A DNA stretch of 43,685 nt from an uncultured Clostridia bacterium (GCA_937920235.1 CALGUK010000009.1:1-43685); one strand, 5' to 3'. Positions 34,486-42,847 are shown, counted from the first letter of the stretch. A program made the numbers and translations. Notes: generated from the letters alone by a model not told the origin.

Positions 34486-34578
34486 TGGCGGAGAGCAAGG
34501 GATTCGAACCCTCGAAACCGTTTTAGCAGTTTACACGATTTCCAATCGTGCTCCTTCGACCAGCTCGGACAACTCTCC
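34486..34578 (-). tRNA. tRNA-Ser (anticodon GGA)
   Basis: Class II tRNA on the - strand. GGAGAG / CTCTCC acceptor pairs, the anticodon arm CACGA-TTGGAAA-TCGTG gives GGA (codons UCC/UCU), followed by a long variable arm, GGTTCGAATCCC in the T arm, discriminator G and encoded CCA (34488-34486). Confidence 0.97.
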
Positions 34579-34594
34579 TTATCAACAGTTCAAT

Positions 34595-34623
34595 ATTATA
34601 TAAGATAATCAAATTAAAATCAA
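34595..34623 (-). promoter_or_regulatory. tRNA-Ser promoter
   Basis: TTGATT (34623-34618), 17 bases, TATAAT (34600-34595) on the - strand. Confidence 0.85.
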
Positions 34624-34633
34624 GTCTTTTTTT

Positions 34634-34664
34634 AAAAAAATCGGGGTTGCCGTGTGACAACCCC
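34634..34664 (-). terminator. terminator of the aconitase X genes
   Basis: GGGGTTG (34664-34658 read on the - strand) pairs with CAACCCC (34649-34643), followed by seven T's. Confidence 0.9.
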
Positions 34665-34670
34665 TTGAAA

Positions 34671-35111
34671 TTATTCAACTGTTACAGTTCCATCTTCATA
34701 AACAGTGATTTTATCACCTGTTTTTACTGTGTTGAGGAAATCCTCACCGAGACAGTCAACTGTCGGCATCGGGGTATCGGTCCATACAGAACCGATAATT
34801 GCGCCTGCTGCCGCAAGAGAGTCAATATGCTCTGAGAAAAGCATACAAGCAGGACATCTTTCCATAACCTTTGCACAATATAGAACAAGTCCGCCTGTTG
34901 TTGAACCGATTGTCTGCGGAAGACAAAGTGCTGTACCAACCATCGGTTTTTCATAGATATCGACATTGTTCTGATCACCGCATTTAGCTTGCTTATCGCC
35001 AAACTGCAATGCACCCTGAAAAGAAGCAAGAGTATTGAAACCACCGTGTGAAACAAGAGCTGTTGCTGTTGCTTTGCCGGGAACTACCGGACGACCTTTG
35101 AATGTTTTCAT
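34671..35111 (-). CDS. aconitase X small (swivel) subunit
   Basis: Small subunit of the AcnX-type dehydratases (DUF126). The 146-residue protein has RPVVPGKATATALVS at the N-terminus, as in the aconitase swivel domain, and GSTTGGLVLYCAKV in the middle. A longer frame open upstream lies inside the large-subunit gene; the ATG at 35111, one base after that gene's stop and 9 bases behind GGAGG, is chosen. It must assemble with the large subunit to form the active site. Confidence 0.88.
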   Translation of the reverse strand: MKTFKGRPVVPGKATATALVSHGGFNTLASFQGALQFGDKQAKCGDQNNVDIYEKPMVGTALCLPQTIGSTTGGLVLYCAKVMERCPACMLFSEHIDSLAAAGAIIGSVWTDTPMPTVDCLGEDFLNTVKTGDKITVYEDGTVTVE

Positions 35112-35112
35112 T

Positions 35113-36393
35113 TTATTTTGCCTCCTTTGTGATAATATCAAGAATTTCATCGCTTGTATAGTAACGAGCCGTTGTATATGTACGAAGCTTATTGGAATTC
35201 GTTATAACGGGCATTTTCTTTGCAAGCGGATTGTTCATATACATCAGAGGACAAATATAACTGAGTACAACACCTGTTGACTGGAGCTTTGCATATAAAT
35301 CTGTCTTCTTAAACTCATCGCAAACTGCAGGAGGAGCTGTAAATACAGTAGGAACGGAAACTTTACTTCTGCCATTCTTTTTAAGTCCGTCATAAACGTT
35401 ATTCGTCCACTCTTTAAGCTGCGCCATTGTCATATGAGGACAACCAACGAAGCAGAGTTTAGGTGTTGCGTCGGGATTTTTCCACATAACAGGATATGAT
35501 GCCTTCACTCTTTCAAGCTCAGCGTCATCGATAACATAAACCTGAGCGTTTTCAACAATAAGCGACTCGCCCATCTCAACAGCCTCGGGAGTAAGACCTG
35601 CAATATGATAAAGTCCGACAGCACCGTTTGATGCACATGCAGCACCGAAGTCTTTAAGATATGTTTTTGCATCGTCGTTAAGTTCGTTACCGAGCCATTC
35701 ATTCATGCCCTTAACATACGGAACATCCTCCATAACCTTCATACCGATTGCAGAACCAAGAATCTGAGCTTCCGGTTTCTTTGAGCATTTAACCTCGACA
35801 ATCCATGTAGCTTTTCTGCCCTCGTCAGTGAGAAGACCGAAATCCGGAACAAATCCGGCAATTGAGCCCATCATTTCAATAAGACCTGAGTTACGGTTGC
35901 AACGGGCGCCGATAACAGAGTTTGCATAGGCAACTGCACTTGACTCTGCCCATGAAAGAATATCGCCTTTTTTAGGTGTATTACCTACTTCATCAAGATA
36001 GCAGGCACAGGTATAAGCATTATCATCAAGAAGACCCATTTTACGAAGCTGCTCATTATATGAATCCTGCTTTGAATACATAAATTTCTTGAATACAAAG
36101 TTCTTTAAGAAGTCCGACGGAACTGCCGGATCAAAAGGTTTCGGGTCAACAGAGAATTTCTGTTTTGAAACAACTCCTGCATTTAAAAGCTGATCCATCA
36201 GATCAAAAACAGGAGTCATCATTTTAAGACCGAAGCTTGTAACAAGATGTCCTTTTTCACTTGTAACGGGAACCATTCTCTCTGCGCCGAAGGTTTCGCC
36301 GTACATAACAAGCGTTTTCACAACCTTAGCCATTACTTCGCCCTGTTCGCCGTTAAGCATTGCTTGCTGTTCGGCAGTAAGCTGCATTGCCAT
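35113..36393 (-). CDS. aconitase X large (catalytic) subunit
   Basis: The 426-residue DUF521/AcnX catalytic protein. Likely iron-sulfur ligands are the cysteines in GARCNRNSG, FVGCPHMT and SYICPLMY. Known members are cis-3-hydroxy-L-proline dehydratases in bacteria and phosphomevalonate dehydratases in archaea. The two-gene form here resembles the heteromeric type; which substrate applies cannot be read from the sequence. GTG at 36402 is in frame, but ATG 36393 sits behind AGAGG and starts with the usual MQLT segment. No mevalonate or proline genes are adjacent. Standard aconitase is encoded separately at the left end of the window. Confidence 0.87.
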   Translation of the reverse strand: MAMQLTAEQQAMLNGEQGEVMAKVVKTLVMYGETFGAERMVPVTSEKGHLVTSFGLKMMTPVFDLMDQLLNAGVVSKQKFSVDPKPFDPAVPSDFLKNFVFKKFMYSKQDSYNEQLRKMGLLDDNAYTCACYLDEVGNTPKKGDILSWAESSAVAYANSVIGARCNRNSGLIEMMGSIAGFVPDFGLLTDEGRKATWIVEVKCSKKPEAQILGSAIGMKVMEDVPYVKGMNEWLGNELNDDAKTYLKDFGAACASNGAVGLYHIAGLTPEAVEMGESLIVENAQVYVIDDAELERVKASYPVMWKNPDATPKLCFVGCPHMTMAQLKEWTNNVYDGLKKNGRSKVSVPTVFTAPPAVCDEFKKTDLYAKLQSTGVVLSYICPLMYMNNPLAKKMPVITNSNKLRTYTTARYYTSDEILDIITKEAK

Positions 36394-36505
36394 GTTAAGC
36401 ACCTCTTTAATAATTTATTAACATTTTATAGTTTACTCTTAATAAACAAAAGTGTCAATGAGAAATTGTTAAATTTTTGACTAAATTATAAATATGCAAA
36501 AAATA

Positions 36506-36525
36506 AGGCGGAGAAATCTCCGCCT
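36506..36525 (-). terminator. terminator of the MmeI-like gene
   Basis: AGGCGGAG / CTCCGCCT stem (36506-36525) 12 bases after the stop, followed on the - strand by TATTTTTTGC. Confidence 0.88.
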
Positions 36526-36537
36526 AAAAATTAAAAA

Positions 36538-39285
36538 CTATTTAGTTAAATCCTGATACATTTTCATGAGTTCGGCGACGCATTCGGATTCGGTCATTTT
36601 AAGGCTAAAGCCGTATGCTTGCATAACTGCTTTGTCATTTGCTTGGTGGGCTTTACGAAGTTCAACAGGCATAGTGAGTTCGTCATACAAATCAGCAAGT
36701 GAGCAGTCGGGATATAATGCTCTTGCATCAAGAATTGCTTGTGCTGTTTGCTCAATTTTAGCCTTTTGTTCGTCTGTTGGATTGCACCAAGGGAAATTGT
36801 TGTAAACAACTGAATTTGAATATATCAATCTCATTTCAAGTCTTCCACACACAGCTTTTAACCACGCCATGTTCACATTGGAAGTTAGAATGCCAAAATC
36901 ATATAATGTAGCATCAGGAATAATCTGTAATTTATTACTACAAACTACATCTGGCGTCATAAAACCTATTGGTACATACTTTCTCTTTTCTGAAGATATC
37001 TCAGGTATTATTATAAAGTTGGTATGAGGTTGTCTGTCTTCGGTGAATAATGTGGGTTTATCTGCCCACTCTTGAGTTGCCTTTTTAGGACTATTTTTTC
37101 TAGCATCCGCCACAGCTTTGAGTCTTTCAATAACAGTTGGCATTTTTCTCAATTCGCTTGGCGAAGCATTTTTTAACCACAAACAATATCTTGGCTTACC
37201 TTTTATGTATTCTTCTGCTCCTAGAAATTTACGAATATATTTTTCGGCTAATGGTTCATTTTTTACAAAATCACCAAGTTCATTTTCTTTTATTATTAGA
37301 TTACCACCATCAGTAGGTTGACTACCTTTCATCATGATAGGCGTTTTTGATGAGAGCGGTGAAGTTCTTGAAGAAATCACAACATTAGGTGCATCTAACA
37401 AATATGAATTTATATGAGGAACAATTCTATAGTAATCACCATTGTACAATTTTTTAGGATTAACATTATCGTATGCAAAGCCTACAATAACGCAATGAAC
37501 ATGTGCGGAATTTGTAGATTCACTATTCCAGGAGAAATTTTGATGTGCAAAGAATATCCGCAATCCTTTATTAAACAAGGTACTCCATATTATACTGTTT
37601 TGCTCTCCTTGAGTAATTGAATTTGTAGAAACAAATGCACATCTAACATTCGTATGTGCAATAAATTCAATAGATTTATAATACCAACCCGCAACATAAT
37701 CAATTTTTTTATTACTAAATGCATTTAGATTTTGTAAATCTTCTTTTTGCAAATAATTTTGTAATGTGTATCCAACAAACGGTGGGTTACCCATAATATA
37801 GTTGAGTTTGTCTTTTGGGACAACTGTTTCCCAATCAATACGCAAAGCATTGCCTTCGGTGATATTAGCATAGGATTTAAGTGGTAAAAAGTCCAAATCT
37901 GTATGTAAAATATCTTCTGTATCTTTCATCATCTGACTTTCAGCAATCCAAAGAGCAGTTTTTGCAACTGTAACTGCAAAGTCATTGATTTCGATACCAT
38001 AAAACTGACCGATTGACACCTTTATTGGTGCAAAATCAGTAAACATAGTAATCTGATTTGAAAGACAACGCAAAACATCATTTTCAAGTCTGCGAAGTGA
38101 GATATATGTTTCTGTTAAGAAATTACCCGAGCCACAAGCAGGGTCAAAGAATGTAAGTTTAGAAATCTTATCTTGGAATGCTTTTAGCTTTGTTGTTCTT
38201 GTACGGTCAACAGAAATGTCCTTAATCTCGTCAAGCTCTTCACGAAGCTCGTCAAGGAATAAGGGGTCAATAACTTTATGTATATTTTCAATAGATGTAT
38301 AGTGCATGCCACCAGAACGGCGAGTTTCGGGATTCAATGTACTTTCAAACACAGCACCGAAGATTGTGGGGCTTATATCAGACCAATCAAAATCTTCACT
38401 TGCCTGACGAAGTAAGATGTCACGGATTGTATCGTTAAACTGTGGGATTTCAATATCGTCACCCGAGAAAAGTCCACCGTTAACATAAGGGAATGCCTTG
38501 AGCATTTCGTCTTCATAAGGGTCACGGTCTTCGGGCTTCTGATTAAGAATTTTGAACAATTCAATCAAAGCCTTTCGCATATCTTTTGCAGAGAAAGACT
38601 TAATATAGTTATGGAATTTTGAATGTTCACCGAAAATCCCCGCATCCTCCGCATAAAGACAGAAAACAAGACGAACACAGAGCATATTAAGACTTTTGAG
38701 AGTTTCAGGGTCTTCGGGGTTACGATACTGCTTCAAAATCTCGTCATAAAGCACACCAACAAGATTACCAGCCTGAATGGAAACTTCCATTTCCTTATGT
38801 ATATTCTCGTCACCTATATCTGTAATGAATTTAAGACGGTAATATTCTTTTTCAAGGTCTTTTAAGAGGATTTGTTCAGGTTCGCCCTTAGGGTTTTCCA
38901 TATCATAAACAAGGAATTCATTAAAATTGCAAGTGACAATCCAACGAGGACGCTGTGAATACGGCAGAACTGCAGAATAACGCTGTGCTTGTTGGAATGG
39001 ATTAAGTAATGAGCCGTCTGACTGCTTAATAGGTTTACGCAAATCTTTATCACGGCTTTTCTGTTCAATAAGAACATGAGTTGCGGGGATATGACCGTCA
39101 ATAAAGCTTGTATGGTCAATCATAACCTGTTCTTCAAACTGAATGAACTTTTCGGGCTCTGCAACGCCTAAAACATCACGAAGAAGCGAGAGCCAAAACG
39201 GTTGACTTTCGCCCTTTTCATAACCTTTGTCTTTCCAATATTCTGCAAACGCTTTTGCGTGTTGACGAATTTCTTTGTCTTTCAT
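36538..39285 (-). CDS. MmeI-like type IIL restriction-modification enzyme
   Basis: The 915-residue protein joins endonuclease, methyltransferase and target recognition in one chain. N-terminal nuclease: D63-x10-E74-Q-K76 (FIDGHIP...IEQK), matching the MmeI D-x9-ExK arrangement. A helical linker follows. The gamma-class adenine methyltransferase has motif I FFDPACGSGNF near residues 378-388 and motif IV GNPPFVGY near 497-504. The last third should be the specificity domain and a C-terminal cap (PF20464-type MmeI domains, from memory). Such enzymes cut about 20 bases from their site and protect the host by one-strand methylation. No separate methylase or specificity gene is present. Its promoter is nearly identical to that of the serine recombinase 2 kb upstream. 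Confidence 0.88.
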   Translation of the reverse strand: MKDKEIRQHAKAFAEYWKDKGYEKGESQPFWLSLLRDVLGVAEPEKFIQFEEQVMIDHTSFIDGHIPATHVLIEQKSRDKDLRKPIKQSDGSLLNPFQQAQRYSAVLPYSQRPRWIVTCNFNEFLVYDMENPKGEPEQILLKDLEKEYYRLKFITDIGDENIHKEMEVSIQAGNLVGVLYDEILKQYRNPEDPETLKSLNMLCVRLVFCLYAEDAGIFGEHSKFHNYIKSFSAKDMRKALIELFKILNQKPEDRDPYEDEMLKAFPYVNGGLFSGDDIEIPQFNDTIRDILLRQASEDFDWSDISPTIFGAVFESTLNPETRRSGGMHYTSIENIHKVIDPLFLDELREELDEIKDISVDRTRTTKLKAFQDKISKLTFFDPACGSGNFLTETYISLRRLENDVLRCLSNQITMFTDFAPIKVSIGQFYGIEINDFAVTVAKTALWIAESQMMKDTEDILHTDLDFLPLKSYANITEGNALRIDWETVVPKDKLNYIMGNPPFVGYTLQNYLQKEDLQNLNAFSNKKIDYVAGWYYKSIEFIAHTNVRCAFVSTNSITQGEQNSIIWSTLFNKGLRIFFAHQNFSWNSESTNSAHVHCVIVGFAYDNVNPKKLYNGDYYRIVPHINSYLLDAPNVVISSRTSPLSSKTPIMMKGSQPTDGGNLIIKENELGDFVKNEPLAEKYIRKFLGAEEYIKGKPRYCLWLKNASPSELRKMPTVIERLKAVADARKNSPKKATQEWADKPTLFTEDRQPHTNFIIIPEISSEKRKYVPIGFMTPDVVCSNKLQIIPDATLYDFGILTSNVNMAWLKAVCGRLEMRLIYSNSVVYNNFPWCNPTDEQKAKIEQTAQAILDARALYPDCSLADLYDELTMPVELRKAHQANDKAVMQAYGFSLKMTESECVAELMKMYQDLTK

Positions 39286-39319
39286 TTTAAAATTCCTCGT
39301 AAATTAAATTTTTAATTAT

Positions 39320-39348
39320 AGTATACCATTTGTTGATAATTACTTCAA
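39320..39348 (-). promoter_or_regulatory. promoter of the MmeI-like gene
   Basis: TTGAAG (39348-39343), 17 bases, TATACT (39325-39320) preceded by ATGG (extended -10), on the - strand. The flanks CCTTGAAG and ATGGTATACTATA recur at the recombinase promoter. Confidence 0.8.
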
Positions 39349-39467
39349 GGTGGAATATGTAGTAATTTTATCATTATGAATACCTCAACTGATTCTTCGT
39401 AACTTAAAAATGTTGCACCAATCCACAAGCGAAAAAGTAATCTACCAATGACATTTTCAAGCAAAAT

Positions 39468-39491
39468 GCCACCTCCCTCGTCAGAGGGAGG
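39468..39491. repeat. short palindromic repeat
   Basis: Perfect 8-bp hairpin CCTCCCTC-GTCA-GAGGGAGG (39472-39491) preceded by TGCCA. Related to the degenerate copy at 30875-30924. It could also end transcripts coming from the recombinase gene. The rest of 39349-39714 shows AT-rich DNA and a doubtful 72-codon frame (39519-39737), which I do not accept. Confidence 0.5.
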
Positions 39492-39714
39492 CGCTGTTTA
39501 CTGTTAAGTTTATATTTTTTATCTATATCTTTTTTTGTTTACATTGTTTGTGAAATTTGTTACATTGTTTGCATTTTTACAATCGGGTTTATTGCAATGC
39601 TTATCAAAGCTTGGGTTGAATGCATAGAAATTCTTTTTATCCAATTTATCTGTTACAAGCTGTAATCCCTCACCTGAACAACAATGGTGAAATGCTTTTG
39701 CGACGTCTTTTATT

Positions 39715-41223
39715 TTATATTTTCCACTTGATTTCAATACTCTCTTTTGAGGCGGTTATGCGCTCTATCAGGCAGTCAACCACCGTAATTTTGTCGCTCA
39801 CCGACAGTTCATCCCAATGCTCAAAATATCCGCTGATTTCTCCCACATCGTTTGTGTGGTTATTGTCAAGCGATAGAATCTCAGCGCCAAGTTCCTTCTT
39901 CTCGGCATCAAGCTCAGCAATGCGATTATTTATGTACTGCATCACCGTATCATTTGCCGCGGAGATTTTTTCGAGCAAAGAGGATATTTCTGTGTCAATC
40001 TCTTCTATGCGTGTTTTAAGTTTTATAACTTGCAGGTTACAGCCATCCTGCTTCTTCTTTGACAGTGTCTGAAACTCCGCTAATTTCTTCTGCATTTCTT
40101 TAAATACAATGTCATCTACAACATCAGCATCCAGTGAGCCGAAATGACAACCACCGGCGTGATATTTGTTTGTGCAGAGATAATAGCGGTTATCGGACTT
40201 GGTTTTACATTTATAAATCTTAGCAGTTAAAGCATATCCACAGTTGGCACATTTTATTTTACCCGCAAGCCAGGTTGCTTTTGCCTTGATAGGTCGTGCA
40301 ACACTCTGATTATTTAAGCACTTGGAACGGCATTTAATCCACGTTGCCGAATCAACAAGCCCTTCGTGCGGAGCAAGAACCAATGTGTGACCTACTAAGG
40401 ATATTGTTTTTCGTTTAAGATTGTCGCCCGAATAAAGATACGCTCCGTTTATACCGATAAAATCCCCAGGATTATTGACAATGTTTGTGCCTTGTGCTTT
40501 AAAGAACTCATAAAGCTGATAGTCGGCTTTTACATACGCAGGGTTGATTACTACATCACGCAATCGGCTTCTATTAAAGAGTTTACCGTCACGCTTTCGT
40601 ATGCCGTGCTCTTCCAAATAGCGCATAACATCACCGAACGAGGTTTGAGGCTTTGCATACATTGAAAATATCAATCTGATAACCTCTGCTTCTTCCTCAA
40701 TTGGCTTATACATTTTTGTTCGTATTCCGTCTATGGTTGTTTCAACCAATTCGAATCCGAACGGTACTCTGCCACCCATATAAAATCCACGCTTGCTACG
40801 GGATGAATAGGCGTCAATAACACGTTGTTGAATGGTCTCACGCTCAAGCTGTGCGAAAATCATAACAATCATCAGCATAGCCTTGCCAATAGGAGTTGAA
40901 GTATCAAATTTCTCCATTGTGCTGACAAAGTCAACATGGTTCTTTTGAAACACTTCAATCAAATTGGCAAAATCAAGAACTGAGCGACTGATACGGTCGA
41001 GACGGTAAACGATAACACGGTTTACTTTGCCCGCCTCTATATCACGCAACAACTCTTGAAACGCAGGGCGGTCTATATTTTTGCCACTATAACCCTTGTC
41101 GGTATAAACTTTATAACTTTCTCCTGTCACTTCCTTTTTGCAAAATTCGATTTGACTTTCCACGGATATGCTGTCTATCCTGTCAACCGATTGTCTTGCA
41201 TAAATTGCGTCAAAAAGATTCAA
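39715..41223 (-). CDS. large serine recombinase
   Basis: Site-specific recombinase of the phage/ICE integrase type, 502 residues. The resolvase domain has the catalytic Ser12 in YARQS, DKGYSGKNIDRPAFQ and VYRLDRISRS. The recombinase domain follows (PFGFELVE, NRSRLRDVVINPAYV), then a zinc ribbon (CANCGYAL with YYLCTNK near residues 325-360) and a C-terminal coiled coil (about 385-450). The start is a TTG at 41223, 6-7 bases behind GGGAG; it gives the typical N-terminus, and no ATG lies nearby. No attachment site can be assigned. It may move the element or act as an invertase for it. Confidence 0.93.
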   Translation of the reverse strand: MNLFDAIYARQSVDRIDSISVESQIEFCKKEVTGESYKVYTDKGYSGKNIDRPAFQELLRDIEAGKVNRVIVYRLDRISRSVLDFANLIEVFQKNHVDFVSTMEKFDTSTPIGKAMLMIVMIFAQLERETIQQRVIDAYSSRSKRGFYMGGRVPFGFELVETTIDGIRTKMYKPIEEEAEVIRLIFSMYAKPQTSFGDVMRYLEEHGIRKRDGKLFNRSRLRDVVINPAYVKADYQLYEFFKAQGTNIVNNPGDFIGINGAYLYSGDNLKRKTISLVGHTLVLAPHEGLVDSATWIKCRSKCLNNQSVARPIKAKATWLAGKIKCANCGYALTAKIYKCKTKSDNRYYLCTNKYHAGGCHFGSLDADVVDDIVFKEMQKKLAEFQTLSKKKQDGCNLQVIKLKTRIEEIDTEISSLLEKISAANDTVMQYINNRIAELDAEKKELGAEILSLDNNHTNDVGEISGYFEHWDELSVSDKITVVDCLIERITASKESIEIKWKI

Positions 41224-41270
41224 TTTTTACTCCCTTCTTCGCAAAAAGAAGCGGAGCTGCTGACATATAT

Positions 41271-41299
41271 AGTATACCATAACAGCCCTTTTTCTTCAA
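41271..41299 (-). promoter_or_regulatory. promoter of the serine recombinase
   Basis: TTGAAG (41299-41294), 17 bases, TATACT (41276-41271) with ATGG before it, overlapping the stop of the small gene upstream. Same 8+13-base flanks as the MmeI-like gene promoter. Confidence 0.8.
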
Positions 41300-41463
41300 G
41301 GTTTACAGGACATATATTTATAAAAAACATCATATAATTTTGCTTCAATTTGTAGTTTTACTTCTCTTTTTTCGTCCACAGAAAATTGAGGGTTTAAATT
41401 CGTAATCGACACGATTTTGTTGCCGATTTTCTGCTCCCAAGACTGTGCGACATAATTTACCAT
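41296..41463 (-). CDS. 55-residue small protein of unknown function
   Basis: Not recognised. The frame starts MVNYVAQSWE and continues QKIGNKIVSITNLNPQ, with a basic/amphipathic second half (KREVKLQIEAKLYDVFYKY). It is credible because GGAG lies 9 bases before the ATG, codon use matches the neighbours, and it fits the gap between integrase and recombinase. It could be a recombination directionality factor or a DNA-binding accessory, by size and position only. Confidence 0.6.
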   Translation of the reverse strand: MVNYVAQSWEQKIGNKIVSITNLNPQFSVDEKREVKLQIEAKLYDVFYKYMSCKP

Positions 41464-41567
41464 GCAGTCCGTCTCCTTCCTTTTGCGAGTATTTTTCTTT
41501 TATTAAAATATGATTTGCGTCTTGTCCTCTATACCAAAACGCGTTTTATTAGAACTCTTTCTTAAAA

Positions 41568-41597
41568 GTCAGGCATCGTGGAGAGACGATGCCCGAC
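41568..41597 (-). terminator. terminator-like hairpin after the tyrosine integrase
   Basis: GGCATCGT / ACGATGCC (41572-41579, 41586-41593) extended by GTC/GAC across one mismatch, then ACTTTTAAG on the - strand. The U-run is short. No convincing gene lies in the rest of 41464-41676. Confidence 0.6.
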
Positions 41598-41676
41598 CTA
41601 TACTTCCCATTACAAATGAAAATCAAAGATTTTCGTATATAAATTAAATAGCTCCTTCATCTATGAATAATCAAAG

Positions 41677-42627
41677 TTATTGTTTGCGCTTTCTTACAGG
41701 CTTTTCTGCAAGATAGGTGTTCGTAATATCCGGTCTGTGATGTCCAAGCGCTTCGCTTGTCTTATGTTTCGGCTTATAAAAGCCATTATCTTTCAGTCTC
41801 TTATATTCATTCTGTGCGTAATAATAACGAAGTCCATGCCAGGTTAAAACATCCTTTTTCGGCTTCTCGCCGGGCTTTGTCTGTTCGGTGCGGTTTTGCA
41901 CTGTAAACTTATCTCTGTGAGCAGTCATCCAGTTTTCCAACGATTCCTTTTCGTGCTTAACGCCGCCCTTACCGTTAGGACTAATAATATACTCCATCGA
42001 CTGTAGCTTGTTTTTCTTTGCAAAGTTGTACAGCTCTATTAGAAGTTCTTTTTGTTCTTTAGTTACAACGGGTATCGCACGGCGCTGACCGCCTTTGCCT
42101 TTAACTGTAAGTTCATCGTAGCGTAATGCACGTTCTATGCAGTCAAGACGAATACGACAGCACTCAATACGTCTAAGACCAAAGGTTGCACCAAGTTTAA
42201 TGCTATAGTATACATCCATTCTGCCATGCTTTTCGGAGAGTACCAATCCGCCTGCAATTTCTTCCTTGAGCCACGCTCTGTCTTCTTTGCCAAGTCTGCG
42301 CTTATCCAAGCCCAACGACTCATTATCAGGCAAACGGTTCTTACCGCCCATAATCTCGTAATAAAATCGAATACCCGACAGTCTTGCTCTCATAGTAGTG
42401 GGTGCAAGACCTTTTTGTTTCATATCATCAACATAAGCACGAAGGTGTTTGCCCGAGATATTAACGAACTTCTGACCGTTAAAGTTTTTTGCATAAAAGC
42501 TTCCCATCATCTTGGCATACTTGTAATAATCGTTCTGAGTCACAAAGCTCTTGGTATTATTACGCTTGTATGCCTTGTTCAGTTGGTCGAATATTTGATC
42601 TTCGTTTGTTCTTTTCTTATCAGCCAT
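41677..42627 (-). CDS. tyrosine site-specific integrase
   Basis: The 316-residue phage/ICE-type integrase has an N-terminal SAM-like core-binding domain (residues about 10-95) and a C-terminal catalytic domain. Catalytic residues are visible: Arg152 in GLRRIEC, Lys176/178 in TVKGKGGQ, His264 and Arg267 in WHGLRYY, His296/297 in LGHHRPD and the nucleophile Tyr305 in TNTYLAE. AAAGGAG lies 8 bases before the ATG. It resembles Integrase_1-type enzymes. An inverted repeat with an 8-base centre lies about 100 bases upstream (42724-42753) and may be its site or an operator. Confidence 0.92.
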   Translation of the reverse strand: MADKKRTNEDQIFDQLNKAYKRNNTKSFVTQNDYYKYAKMMGSFYAKNFNGQKFVNISGKHLRAYVDDMKQKGLAPTTMRARLSGIRFYYEIMGGKNRLPDNESLGLDKRRLGKEDRAWLKEEIAGGLVLSEKHGRMDVYYSIKLGATFGLRRIECCRIRLDCIERALRYDELTVKGKGGQRRAIPVVTKEQKELLIELYNFAKKNKLQSMEYIISPNGKGGVKHEKESLENWMTAHRDKFTVQNRTEQTKPGEKPKKDVLTWHGLRYYYAQNEYKRLKDNGFYKPKHKTSEALGHHRPDITNTYLAEKPVRKRKQ

Positions 42628-42723
42628 GACTTTTCTCCTTTCTTCAAAAATTTTTGGTACACAAGTCTGCTCTCCCAGAACCTTGCACCTGTATCTAAAA
42701 TTTCGTTCACAGCTTTTATAGAG

Positions 42724-42753
42724 GAATAAAATTTGTGTACGAAAATTTTATTC
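42724..42753. repeat. 11-bp inverted repeat with 8-bp centre upstream of the integrase
   Basis: GAATAAAATTT-gtgtacga-AAATTTTATTC is perfect over 11+11 bases. A related half (ATTTTTGGTACACAAG) lies at 42649-42665 in the opposite sense. The size matches core sites of tyrosine recombinases, but a repressor operator over the integrase promoter is equally possible. Confidence 0.6.
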
Positions 42754-42810
42754 TTTATGTATCTTCTTCGTCGCAAAATTTATTGACGAAAATCTTTGCT
42801 GAAAATTTTT

Positions 42811-42847
42811 CGGCTCACATAGGCCGATTCACAGCCTATGTGAGCCG
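42811..42847. repeat. 14-bp perfect inverted repeat (hairpin)
   Basis: CGGCTCACATAGGC (42811-42824) and its complement at 42834-42847 with a 9-base loop. No U-run follows on either strand, so it is not a normal terminator. First of several hairpins in the 42.8-43.2 kb non-coding stretch. Confidence 0.75.

Noticed and set aside
34426..34608. + strand frame across tRNA-Ser
   Set aside because: Antisense to a complete tRNA and its terminator.
39519..39737. 72-codon open frame on the - strand overlapping the end of the serine recombinase gene
   Set aside because: TTG start without a ribosome binding site, low-complexity end built from AACAATGTAA-like repeats, and no recognisable motif. It could be a decayed gene end, but I cannot support it.
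42579..42776. 65-codon open frame overlapping the integrase start
   Set aside because: TTG start, no ribosome binding site, and it crosses the 11-bp inverted repeat and the integrase ribosome binding site. A genuine excisionase gene here is possible but not supported.
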